Source of the DNA: GCA-2746605 sp963704835
GTDB lineage: Bacteria > Bacteroidota > Ignavibacteria > Ignavibacteriales > Melioribacteraceae
Direction of reading: 5' to 3'
DNA length: 64,000 nt
Assembly: GCA_963704835.1 (NCBI GenBank)
Contig: CAVPHW010000003.1
Coordinates: 62,001 to 126,000, forward strand
This document shows, piece by piece, positions 27,446 through 36,843 of this stretch. Position 1 is the first letter of the stretch. Every line of letters begins with the position of its first letter. The translations under genes were made by a program, and so were the position numbers. The notes under the pieces are model-generated. The model was not told the DNA's origin. It searched no databases and was given only the letters and a program-made list of their open reading frames with translations.

Positions 27446-27862
27446 TATTTTTATCCAGCACTGTTGATAATTTTATTGGCTTTTACTTACTGTGAAGACG
27501 GAATAAATGAAGCCGAATACAAACCCTTTAACCTTGCCGATACTTTAACAATTCACTATAACCAAGTTATTTATAGTAGTGAAGAGAACATTTCTCTTAA
27601 GTTTGATGAATTACTCAGTGATGGACGTTGTCCAATAGATGTTATCTGTGTTTGGGAAGGTGATGCTGAGGTTAAATTCAAAATTATCAAGTCATGATAG
27701 TTTTGTATATTTTACCTTCATACTGCTAAATCATATTTTAACGCTGATACAACTCTTTATGGTTATAATATAGAATTAATTGATCTAAAACCTCATCCTC
27801 ATTCACAAATTAAAACCCCAGTTGAAAAATATATTGCAACAATTGTTATAAACCACGACTAA
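27440..27862 (+). CDS. Small lipoprotein with CVW motif, frameshifted
   Basis: Start at ATG 27440 (MKYFYPALLIILLAFTYC), a signal with lipobox. It carries DGRCPIDVICVWEGDAEVKF, matching a small periplasmic lipoprotein family with a conserved CPxxxxCVWxGxA core of unknown function. The frame breaks near 27695 and continues as HTAKSYFNADTTLYGYNIEL, ending KYIATIVINHD and TAA 27862, for about 140 residues. The leader is repeated at 21221. Its neighbours give no functional hint. Confidence 0.65.
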
Positions 27863-27913
27863 AGAATACTTATTCTGCTAGCCTGAAAAGGACTATACAT
27901 AATTAATAGGCAT

Positions 27914-27942
27914 AAAAAAACCCGACTGTTCAGCCGGGTTTT
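27914..27942. terminator. Bidirectional terminator between the lipoprotein and nine-haem cytochrome 1
   Basis: AAACCCG/CGGGTTT arms with an inner CTG/CAG pair, A7 on the left and TTTT on the right. It ends the cytochrome operon on the minus strand and can end the lipoprotein gene on the plus strand. Confidence 0.88.
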
Positions 27943-27964
27943 CTCATTCACAAATGGAGGAATA

Positions 27965-29931
27965 TTACTTGAGTAGTACCATTTTCTTAGTTGCAGCATA
28001 ATTGTTAACTTTAATTGAGTAGAAGTAAATACCAGCTGAATAATTTGTTGCATCCCAGTCAGCTTTATAGCTACCAGCACTCATATTTTTATTTACTAAA
28101 GTTGTAACTTCTCTACCTAAAGCATCAAAAACTGTAATTGTAACTATTCCAGCTTCAGGAATTGAGAAATTAATAACTGTAGTTGGGTTAAAAGGATTTG
28201 GAAAGTTTTGAGCAAGATTATAATTTACAGGTAGCGAATTAGTTTTTTCAACACCAACTGGATGACCTAAAGCTTCTAAGGAAGCATATAATAAATTTAC
28301 AGCAAATTTAGGATTATGGATACCACGACTTCTATCTTCTAAAATAGCTTCGTAATTATAGTATGCTTGTGCTTCAGCTAAAGTAATGGTACTATCCTTG
28401 GCTCCCCACCTTTCAGAAGTAGGCACAACTTCGTGTAACATTTCAAGTAGTCCATCAACTTCAATTTGTAAACCTTCTTCTGTCCCGTCACCATCAAGAT
28501 CTTTTGTACCATTAAATTCAATGGATACATCAGCAAACGTTTCAAAAGAATGGCAAGGTGCACAAGCTGCTACATTGTCTTCACCATCTGGTGTTTTCAT
28601 ACTGAAAGTATGTCCACCGCTTAAAACTGGATTTCCTAATGGATCAACCAATTCTGTCCCCACTTTCATATGACAGCTAGCGCAGGCATCCTCTAAAATT
28701 CCAAATGATTTGTTTTTGCCAGAGTCTTATCAAATGTTGGAAAATTTTCGCCTGTTAAAACATCTGCTTGTGGACCATGGTGAGGACCAAAACGTGAGCC
28801 TAAGATTTTGAAGATAATTGTTAGTATAATCAACTGCACTTTGTCTGGATTGATGACAATTCATACAAAGTTTCCCATTTCCACCTTGAGTAACCTCATA
28901 ACCGTTTTTAAGAGTAGCGGTAACTAATCTTAATTGATGTGCATTTGAAGCATCATGAGGATCATGACAACCGCACAAGAAATTTTTTTTGGTGCTGGAA
29001 TTTCTGCTGGCATTATTTGTCCATTCTTTACATATGCTATAAATCCTGATCCACTATGGCATGGGGCACAAGATGCGGAAGATCCTCTTTCTACAGTTGT
29101 TGGATTTCCATGTCTGGAAACATCCCATTGAGCAGGTAGAACATTGTGTTCACCTGAATCATGACAAATAGCGCAATTGTCAGATGAAATTGAGGTGGCA
29201 ATTTTAAAATCAGCAGTATTTCCCATATGCTGACTGCCAGGTCCATGACAAGCTTCACATTGAACGTCAGCTAATTTCATTGCTTCTGGTGAATTTGTTA
29301 ATACTGCCTGGTAAGATTCTGGGCTTAATGTATTAGGGAATACAAAGTCTCTATCATCAAAACCATTGTTTGAAGCATTTACATCATAACCCGTTGAGTG
29401 GCAGCTTACACATTCAGCAGTAAAAAAGGTACTTCCTTCACCTTTTAATTCAGTGCTTAATGTTGTAGCGTGACCAGTACCATTCCATTTAGTTGCTTGA
29501 GCTGAGTGACATCCTGAACAACTAGCCCCGCCCAAGTAAGTTCCAGCATTAATTGTTATTGTTACAATGTCTCCAGCACCTTGGCTAAATTCTACAACAT
29601 ACTTACCTTTTACATCTGGGGTAAATGAAATAATTTGATTCATATCATCGAGAACTAAAGCTGAACTAAGTGCTGAAGCTGAGCCAGATGGTTTTGTGGG
29701 AAATGTCCAAGCTGGTGATGTAAAAGCAGAATCTAATGTTACTTTAAGATAAACTTTGCTATTTACACCAACATTTTGAGAACCGTTATATGCAACGTCA
29801 AACATATCTGTCTCACTTATTGCAACAGCTCTATCAGATTGGCCAAAAGTTGTTAATTTTAGACTTTGAGCTTGAATTAATGACAAGCTAAAAAGCATTA
29901 AAATAAATGTAATTGTGATTTTTTTGAGCAT
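27965..29931 (-). CDS. Nine-haem T9SS cytochrome c (copy 1), frameshifted
   Basis: Start at ATG 29931 (MLKKITITFILMLFSLSLIQ) is set by AGGAGGAG just upstream; a longer frame to 29970 is rejected. An N-terminal beta domain of about 150 residues is followed by CSGCH, CVSCH, CEACH, CAICH, CAPCH, CxGCH, CMNCH, CASCH and CAPCH, then a T9SS domain (LAQNFPNPFNPTTVINF ending TKKMVLLK). Frame changes near 28980 (at the sixth motif) and between 28670 and 28735. Domain order matches copy 2 (30635-33307). The stop of the receiver gene at 29942 is only 10 nt from this start, so the two are one operon. Extracellular electron transfer is the likely role (inference). Confidence 0.87.
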
Positions 29932-29941
29932 AGTGCTCCTC

Positions 29942-30340
29942 CTATATAGTTGATTTGTAATTTTTTTCATGGTTTTGTGTTTTAACTGATTTAATAAATT
30001 CTTTTAAATTCTTTTCTGATACTGGTTTTATTAAATAAAAAGTGACTCCAATATTACTTATTGCTCTACCCAGTTCTAAACTTGCATCAGAGGTAATAAA
30101 AATTATTGAAAGTTTAGGCTTTACTTTTTTTATAGATTCCAAAAGTTTTGCTGAAATGGGCGCGATAAAATCGTCATCCAAAATAATAAGTGTTGAATTT
30201 GAGCTTAATATTTCTGAAAAAATATCAAGTGTATCTTTGGATTTGTTGAATATATCATATCCACATTGAAACTCAGATGCTAATTTCTCTACTGCAGAAT
30301 TTAATTTCAAATCATTTGATATTATTAACACTTTTGACAT
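29942..30340 (-). CDS. Stand-alone receiver protein (copy 1)
   Basis: A 132-residue CheY-like receiver beginning MSKVLIISND at 30340; the longer frame from 30364 would include the sigma-54 promoter. The phospho-acceptor is in LIILDDDFIAP (Asp55) and the conserved lysine in FYLIKPV; the acidic pocket is reduced to N-D. There is no output domain. It heads the operon with nine-haem cytochrome 1 and has a paralogue, with the same arrangement, at 33337. It could be a phosphate sink or a partner for the neighbouring haem-sensor kinase. A receiver as first gene of a cytochrome operon is unusual. Confidence 0.85.
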   Translation of the reverse strand: MSKVLIISNDLKLNSAVEKLASEFQCGYDIFNKSKDTLDIFSEILSSNSTLIILDDDFIAPISAKLLESIKKVKPKLSIIFITSDASLELGRAISNIGVTFYLIKPVSEKNLKEFIKSVKTQNHEKNYKSTI

Positions 30341-30352
30341 AGTTATACTTAA

Positions 30353-30369
30353 AGCAATTGCCATGCCAA
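30353..30369 (-). promoter_or_regulatory. Sigma-54 promoter of receiver/cytochrome operon 1
   Basis: The minus strand reads TTGGCATGGCAATTGCT, a perfect -24/-12 element. The predicted start near 30342 is only about 2 nt before ATG 30340, so the message would be almost leaderless. Confidence 0.85.
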
Positions 30370-30513
30370 AGAATGAAATAAACAGACTCCAATATCCTTT
30401 CTTAATTTAACGTTTATATCAGTCTTTTTATTCTTTTTTAACCATTTTTTTTAGTTTATGTTGATTTAATATTGGAGGATTTGAATAGAGCTGTGGTAAT
30501 ACGAAAAAAATAA

Positions 30514-30548
30514 GTGACAATAATGTCACAGTGCGACTTTAATGTCTC
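30514..30548 (-). promoter_or_regulatory. Tandem activator site upstream of operon 1
   Basis: Site A is the perfect dyad GTGACA-ATAA-TGTCAC (30514-30529); site B begins 17 bp later (GTGCGACTTTAATGTCTC). The same pair, with the same 17-bp step, is at 33902-33935. Site A is 148 bp from the -24 G of this promoter. The rest of 30370-30580 holds no gene. Confidence 0.72.
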
Positions 30549-30580
30549 AATAGAATTATGGAATTGGATAATTTACCGAT

Positions 30581-30607
30581 AAAAAAACCCGACCAAATGG
30601 CCGGGTA
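30581..30607 (-). terminator. Rho-independent terminator of nine-haem cytochrome 2
   Basis: The minus strand reads ACCCGGCCA-TT-TGGTCGGGT, a 9-bp stem, followed by T7. Confidence 0.92.
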
Positions 30608-30634
30608 TTTTTGAATCTGGAATTTAGAATGATA

Positions 30635-33307
30635 CTACTTGAGTAATACCATTTTCTTAATGTTTGTAAATGAACCGGTTTCTATTTGATAAATATAGAT
30701 ACCAGAAGATAGATTAGAAGCATCCCAATCTACATTGTAATAACCAGCACCCATTGATTTGTTAACTAGAACAGCTACTTCACGACCAGTAATATCAAAT
30801 ACTGTTAATTTAACATTTGATGCTTCTGGAATCGAGAACTTGATCGAAGTTGTTGGGTTAAATGGGTTTGGATAGTTTTGATCAAGAGCATATTTTGTAG
30901 GTATTCCATTCTCTAATTTAACATCAGTAACAATAGCAGAAACTTCATTTGAGAATATCACTGATATTACCAGAGTAATCAATAGCTGCAACTACATAAT
31001 AATATTTAGTTTCAGCAACAACACTATTATCAACAAAACTATTAACTGTAGCAGTAGAAATCATATTTGTAACACTAGGTGTAAACCCTTGAGTTTGGCT
31101 TCTGTAAAGTTCAAAATGTTTGAGGTCTTTATCAGCTGATTCATCCCAAGTTAATTCAATACCAGTACCAATTCCAATAGCAGCAACATTATTTGGTTTA
31201 ACTGGTGCTAAGTTATCAACTGACATTCCACCCATTGGGGCAGTTTCGGCAACCATACCACCTTCAGTTTTACCTAAAACTTTGAATGTAGAAGTAACAC
31301 CATTATGAAGTGTTGGAACTACAGCAGCATATTCCGTATATTGAATTGCAGCAACTTCAGAAACGATATCCCACAATTCACCTTCAAGCATTATTGTTGT
31401 CTCCAACAGTAACAGTACTAGGAATTTGTTTCACGCTTGAATATTTGGTAACTGGAGCACCTGGCATTGGATCACTGACTTTACGTAGAATTGTATAAGA
31501 TTTAACTTGATCCATTGCAACGCCATCGTCAGATCCAAATGCAGTCCAAACTAATCTAACTTGGAAACCTTGATCCATTGGTATATCCATAACACTTTGA
31601 ATTGCACCAGCTGAACATCGCACCATATTTCAAAGCTTCAATTGAAACTTTTAATAATGCAACTGTAAAAGCTGGATTATGAATACCATAACTATGATCT
31701 CTTCGAACTATATCATGATTATAAAAGGCTGTTTTTTCAATCTGATTATATGGATGTGCCGGATCATTAGTTGTCATTGTTAAAGATCCAACTGGATGAA
31801 GTAACATTGCTAAATTATCCAACAATCCGTGAACTTCGATTTGTGTACCTTCTGCAATTCCATCCCCGTCATGATCAGCATTTCCATTAAAGAAGTATTT
31901 CTTTTGGTCAAAGTCTGTTCCAACATCACCATGGCAATCTTGGCAAATGGCAACATTATCAGTTCCATCTAAGAAATTTACTCTAAATGAGTGAGATCCT
32001 ACGAGTACAACATTATTTTCAGCATCAACATGACCAGGAGCCATATGACAAGTAACACATGAATTTTCAATTTGTAAATGTGGAGAAGATGGTAATTTGT
32101 ATCCAAAAGTTTCAATGTTTTTACCAGAAAGAAGAATTGCTTGAGCACCATAATGCGACCCAAATGAATTCCCTAAGAGTCTTTCAACTGTATCATATCG
32201 ACCGCTATGGCAGTTCATACAAAGTTTACCATACCCGCCTTCAGTAATAACTTCACCGTTTGGTAAAACATAATCTCCAGCAGCTCTTAATTGATGATTT
32301 CCACCATCATTATTATGAGGATCATGGCAAGTTGCACAAGTAATATCAATTAATTGTTTTTCAGTTTGTGGTTTACCTTCAAGAGATGCAATAAAACCAG
32401 CACCGTTATGGCATGGCATACAGCTTGAACGATCAGTTGAAGTATTTTGTGCATAAATACGTCCGCCATTACCATGTTTCGAAATATCGAATTGAGCTGG
32501 ATACACATGATGTGTTCCTGCATCATGACAAACAGCACATACTTTTGAATCTAACATAGAAACCATTTTGTTGTCTGCTACAGCACCCATGTGCTCACTA
32601 CCAGGTCCATGACAAGCTTCGCATTGAATATTTGCACGTTGCATTGCATCTGGATATAATGTTTTCATATTTGCAGCTTGTCCAACAAATAATGTATCTG
32701 GAAATACGAATGGAAAATCATCAAAACCTTGGTTATTTGCATTAGCGTCATATCCAGTTGAGTGACAGCTTACACAATTTGGACCAAAATGATCGCCTTT
32801 TAGCCCATCAAACCCTCTGTCAAGACCTGAAGCATGCCCAGTTTCGTTCCATTTAGCAGCTTCATTGGAATGGCATGATACACAACCAACAGTACCGCCG
32901 GTATTACCTAAATAAACTCCGGAATTGATAGTAATAGTTCCAGTTAGCGAACCATCAGTAAAAGTAACAACAAATTTTCCTTTAATATCTGGAGTAAAAA
33001 CTATTACTTCACCAGTTGAATCTACGGCTTGTTTTGCACCAATTACAGCAACTGAACCAGCAGGTTTAGTTGTAACTGCCCAAGTTTGAGCACCGGTTAA
33101 TTTAGCACTTTTTTTTGCACTAATATACATTTGTGTTTGTTTACCAACATTTGTCAAGCCGCTATAAGCTTTGTCAAAGATATCGGTTAAATCCTTAGCA
33201 GCATCTCTAGGAGAGACACCGTAAGGTGTTACAGTAACTGTTTGTGCATTTATTGTAAATGCAAACAGCAGACTAAGAATTAGAATTAATGACACATTTT
33301 TACTCAT
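30635..33307 (-). CDS. Nine-haem T9SS cytochrome c with fibronectin-type segment (copy 2), frameshifted
   Basis: Starts at 33307 (MSKNVSLILILSLLFAFTIN) after GGAGG. Beta domain to about residue 145, then CVSCH, CVSCH, CEACH, CAVCH, CMPCH, CATCH, CMNCH, CVTCH and CQDCH in one continuous frame. A D-x-D-G-D-G loop (NADHDGDGIAEG) follows. Beyond 31600 the frame changes three times (about 31600, 31400, 30970) through a fibronectin-III-like domain (ELTWDESADKDLKHFELYRS) to a T9SS domain (LDQNYPNPFNPTTSIKF ending IKKMVLLK). Joined length is about 885 residues. All nine haem sites lie in the unbroken part, so only the sorting tail is affected by the shifts. It follows receiver 2 and duplicates operon 1. 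Confidence 0.9.
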
Positions 33308-33336
33308 AGATTTCCTCCAACTAATTTGGTTAATGG

Positions 33337-33725
33337 TTAATAAGTTTTTGCTTCTGTTTTATTATTTATTGATTGTATTCTTACAATGAATTCGTTTTCT
33401 GTGAAAGGTTTCATTAAATAAAAATTTACTCCAATTGTATTTATTGTTCTGCCAAGCTCTAAACTTGTATTTGATGTGATAAATATGATTGCCGTTTTAG
33501 GATGTGATTTTCTAAGAGTTTCTAGTAAACGAACAGAATTAGGAGAAATGAAATCATCATCCAAAATAAGTAAAGAAGGATTTGAAGTACAATACTTGAG
33601 TCAAAATATCAAGTGGATCTGCTGATGAGTTAAAAACTGTAAATTGAAAATCTAATTTAGTGTGCATGATTACTAATCATAGATTCTAATTTATCGTCGA
33701 CAGTTATTAATACAACTTTTATCAT
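33337..33725 (-). CDS. Stand-alone receiver protein (copy 2), frameshifted
   Basis: Paralogue of the receiver at 29942. It starts at ATG 33725 (MIKVVLITVDDKLESMI), shifts frame near 33660 and 33595, and continues in the frame of 33564 with LDDDFISPNSVRLLETLRKS, KTAIIFITSNTSLELGRTIN and FYLMKPF. The phospho-acceptor Asp and Lys are kept. About 129 residues when joined. It is followed by the nine-haem cytochrome 2 gene after 29 nt. The two shifts fall in the first half, away from the conserved core. Confidence 0.78.
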
Positions 33726-33739
33726 AGTGCTTTATATTT

Positions 33740-33756
33740 AGCAATTGTTATGCCAA
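33740..33756 (-). promoter_or_regulatory. Sigma-54 promoter of receiver/cytochrome operon 2
   Basis: The minus strand reads TTGGCATAACAATTGCT, a perfect -24/-12 element. The predicted start near 33729 is about 4 nt before ATG 33725, as in operon 1. Confidence 0.85.
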
Positions 33757-33901
33757 AATTGGTTTATGGGATATTTTGGTATTATTATTTATTTGGATAA
33801 TTAATGTTTGATTATGCACTGTTTTCAAAGTTCTTTTAACATGAAATATTTGTTAAATTGCTTGTTGAAATTTAATGATTCATAAAATAATTATCTTTCT
33901 T

Positions 33902-33935
33902 GTGACATTTAAATCACAGTGTGATTAAGTGCCAC
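33902..33935 (-). promoter_or_regulatory. Tandem activator site between operon 2 and the haem-sensor kinase
   Basis: Site A GTGACA-TTTA-AATCAC (33902-33917) and site B GTGTGATTAAGTGCCAC (33919-33935) match the pair at 30514-30548. Site A is 149 bp from the -24 G of operon 2 and 36 bp before the kinase start at 33971 on the other strand, so it may also control the regulator genes. Confidence 0.72.
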
Positions 33936-33970
33936 AATTAATCTAAATTTATTCTTTAATTTGGAACAGA

Positions 33971-35452
33971 ATGTTTAAAACAATAAAAAGTAAATTTATT
34001 GTACTTTCACTTATAGTAATTATTCTAAGTATTGGAATTCCTGTTGGTTTTTTATTGAACCAAGTCAGTAAAAATTTCCATGAGAGATCAATTTTAATGA
34101 TTGAGGCTGCTATTGATCTAATGATTGATGGTCTAAATGATTCCATGATGAAAGGGGATTCAAAAAACGTTCAAAAAATTGTTGAACAGATATCAAAAAA
34201 AACTGCCATTGATCATATTAGAATTTTTAACAAAGCTGGTACAATAAAATATGCTAATGAGAAGGAAGTTCTTGGAAAAGATATAAATGTTATTGAGCCT
34301 GGTCATATAGAAAAAGATATTACGAAAATAGTAAAAAGAGAAGTTTATTTAGATAAGGTTAAAAATGTTTACAAAGCAATTCAGCCAATAATTATAGAGG
34401 AAAGATGTCAGACGTGCCATAAAGATGACACAATAATTTCCTATTTGGATGTCGATACGGATTTTACAAAAGCTGAAATAAAATTCTATACTGGTTCCTA
34501 TCATATGTTATTTTTGGGAGCTGGATTGATAATAATTCTTGCAGTTTGTTTTTATTTAGTTTTTGATAAGCTAATTAATAAACCCTTGAATAATTTTACT
34601 AAAGCTCTAGAAGAAGTAGAAAAAGGTAATTTAAATACTAGACTTCCCTCAAAGGGGAAAGATGAGTTTTCTGTATTAAACTATCATTATAACCAAATGG
34701 TAAATAAATTAAGATACTCTTCAGAAAAAATAAGCGAGATGCATTTTGAACAATTGCAGAGAGCGGAAAAGATGGTTACTCTTGGTGAACTCACATCATC
34801 ATTAGCTCATGATATTAATAATCATTCTGGTATTATTATGTCAAGAGCAGATTATTTGCTCCACGAAGCAGAAAATAATAGTTTTTCATCATCTTGTATT
34901 GATGACCTAAAAGTAGTAAATAACCAAATAGAAAAAATTTCAAAAATAACCGGCAATATTTTAAGGCACAGTAAAAAAAATGCTAAAACCATTGTTGATT
35001 TTGATTTGGTACAAGTAATTAATAACACTACTGAAATGATGCTTCCATTAATTAAAAAGCGAAAGATTAAAATTGTTAGAGAAATAGAATTAAGTTCAGT
35101 TAATCTTAAAGGTGACCCAAACCAAATTGAGCAATTGTTAATGAACCTGATAAGTAACGCAATAGACGCTGTTGAAAATGAGGGTATAATAAATGTAGGA
35201 TTGAAACTATCGGAAAAGAAAAAAGTAATATTAACGGTTAATGATAATGGGATTGGAATAAATGAAGAATCTATAAATAAAATATTTTCACCTTTTTATT
35301 CTAAGAAAGAAGCAAACAAGGGGACAGGATTAGGGTTATATATTGTTCAAAAAATTTGTAAGGAACATAATGCTGAAATAATTTGCGATAGCAAATTAAA
35401 TGAGGGAACAACATTTACGGTTGAATTTAATGGGGAAGGGAATAATGGTTGA
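33971..35452 (+). CDS. Sensor histidine kinase with a c-type haem motif in its periplasmic domain
   Basis: A 493-residue kinase. Membrane helices at about 8-28 and 177-200 enclose a periplasmic domain that ends with ERCQTCHKDDTIISYLDVDT; Cys146-xx-Cys-His150 is a covalent haem site. A HAMP domain (KPLNNFTKALEEVEKGNL), a HisKA helix with His280 (GELTSSLAHDINNHSGI) and HATPase_c (NLISNAIDAVENEG, DNGIGIN, KGTGLGLYIVQKIC) follow. Periplasmic c-haem sensor domains are known in Geobacter-type kinases and chemoreceptors, where haem redox state or ligand is sensed. The activator gene overlaps its end by 8 nt. Covalent haem is predicted, not shown. Confidence 0.93.
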   Translation: MFKTIKSKFIVLSLIVIILSIGIPVGFLLNQVSKNFHERSILMIEAAIDLMIDGLNDSMMKGDSKNVQKIVEQISKKTAIDHIRIFNKAGTIKYANEKEVLGKDINVIEPGHIEKDITKIVKREVYLDKVKNVYKAIQPIIIEERCQTCHKDDTIISYLDVDTDFTKAEIKFYTGSYHMLFLGAGLIIILAVCFYLVFDKLINKPLNNFTKALEEVEKGNLNTRLPSKGKDEFSVLNYHYNQMVNKLRYSSEKISEMHFEQLQRAEKMVTLGELTSSLAHDINNHSGIIMSRADYLLHEAENNSFSSSCIDDLKVVNNQIEKISKITGNILRHSKKNAKTIVDFDLVQVINNTTEMMLPLIKKRKIKIVREIELSSVNLKGDPNQIEQLLMNLISNAIDAVENEGIINVGLKLSEKKKVILTVNDNGIGINEESINKIFSPFYSKKEANKGTGLGLYIVQKICKEHNAEIICDSKLNEGTTFTVEFNGEGNNG

Positions 35453-36815
35453 AATACTATTAGTAGATGATGAAATGGAAATGTTAGTAGGATTAGAGAA
35501 ACTTCTATCGAGCAGAAAAAAATTTAAGATAACAACATTTCAAAATCCAAAATCAGCTTTAGAAAAAATTAAGACTAAAAAATACGATTTAGTTATTACT
35601 GATCTGAATATGGAAGAGGTATCTGGAGTTGATATTCTAAAATGTACGAAAGATCATTTCCCGGGGACTAATGTAATTATGATTTCAGGGTATGGAACAA
35701 TTGAGGCAAGTGTTGAAGCAATGCAATTAGGTGCTTTTGATTTTATAGAGAAGCCATTTACTTCAAAAAAGTTTTTTCAATGTATTGATAAAGCTTTAGA
35801 AACAACACCTGAAATTGAGCTAGATACTGAAGAGGATCCAATAATAAGGAATGAAGGCATTATTTATAGAAGCAATGAAATGAAGGATCTTGTAAAATTT
35901 GTAAAAAAAATTGCTCCTCAAATGATGAATATCTTAATAAGTGGAGAAAGTGGAACTGGAAAAGAACTTTTTGCGAGGGTAATTCACAAATTAAGCGATA
36001 GAGATGGCAACCCATTTGTTCCGGTAAATTGTGGTGCGCTTCCGGAAAATCTTTTTGAAAGTGAATTGTTTGGTCACGAGCGCGGAGCTTTTACGGGTGC
36101 AATAAAAACAAAACCGGGGTTACTTGAGTTTGCAAATCAAGGTACGTTTTTCTTTGATGAAATTGGTGATATGAGTATTCAACTTCAAATTAAATTGCTT
36201 AGAATGTTGGAAGAAAGAAAAATTAGAAGAGTTGGGGGACAAAAAGAAATTGATATCGATGTAAGAATAATTGCCGCCACAAATAAAGATTTAGAAAAAG
36301 AAGTTGCTAAAGGTAATTTTAGAGAAGATTTATTTTACAGATTGAATACCATTCAAATAAAAATTCCGGCATTAAGGGAAAGAATTAATGATATAATGCC
36401 TCTACTTGAACATTACTTAAAAGGACTTTGTGATAGAGAAAATAAACCTTTGAAGCAATTTTCCAATGAAGCAAAAGAACTCCTCAAATCCTATGCATGG
36501 CCGGGGAATGTTAGGGAGTTGCAAAATATGATTAGTAGAGCATATTATCTTTCCACATCTAATTTGATACAGAAAGATGAATTACCAAAATATATAATTA
36601 ATGAAGAAATAACTGTATCGAGTGCTTTTTATGATCTTCAATATATGGATGCAAAAGAAAAAACAATTGCAGAATTTGAGACATTATACCTTACGCATCA
36701 TCTGAAAAAAAATAATGGAAATATTACCAAAACTGCTCAAGAGTGCGGTTTAGATAGGCGGTCTTTACATCGCTTAATCTCGAAGTATAATATAATTTAC
36801 AAGGAAGATAACTAA
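35445..36815 (+). CDS. NtrC-family sigma-54 response regulator of the haem-sensor pair
   Basis: Start at ATG 35445 (MVEILLVDDEMEMLVGLEKL), overlapping the kinase stop; the longer frame from 35400 lies inside the kinase gene. 456 residues: receiver with Asp53 (LVITDLNMEEVSG), AAA+ domain with Walker A GESGTGKE, the canonical GAFTGA loop, Walker B GTFFFDEIGD, R-finger region FREDLFYRLNTIQI, and a Fis-type HTH (NGNITKTAQECGLDRRSLHR). It should activate the two upstream receiver/nine-haem operons through the tandem dyads at 30514 and 33902. That target assignment is inferred from adjacency and shared sites. Confidence 0.94.
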   Translation: MVEILLVDDEMEMLVGLEKLLSSRKKFKITTFQNPKSALEKIKTKKYDLVITDLNMEEVSGVDILKCTKDHFPGTNVIMISGYGTIEASVEAMQLGAFDFIEKPFTSKKFFQCIDKALETTPEIELDTEEDPIIRNEGIIYRSNEMKDLVKFVKKIAPQMMNILISGESGTGKELFARVIHKLSDRDGNPFVPVNCGALPENLFESELFGHERGAFTGAIKTKPGLLEFANQGTFFFDEIGDMSIQLQIKLLRMLEERKIRRVGGQKEIDIDVRIIAATNKDLEKEVAKGNFREDLFYRLNTIQIKIPALRERINDIMPLLEHYLKGLCDRENKPLKQFSNEAKELLKSYAWPGNVRELQNMISRAYYLSTSNLIQKDELPKYIINEEITVSSAFYDLQYMDAKEKTIAEFETLYLTHHLKKNNGNITKTAQECGLDRRSLHRLISKYNIIYKEDN

Positions 36816-36843
36816 GAAAATTTTCTAACTTGAAGAAAATATT

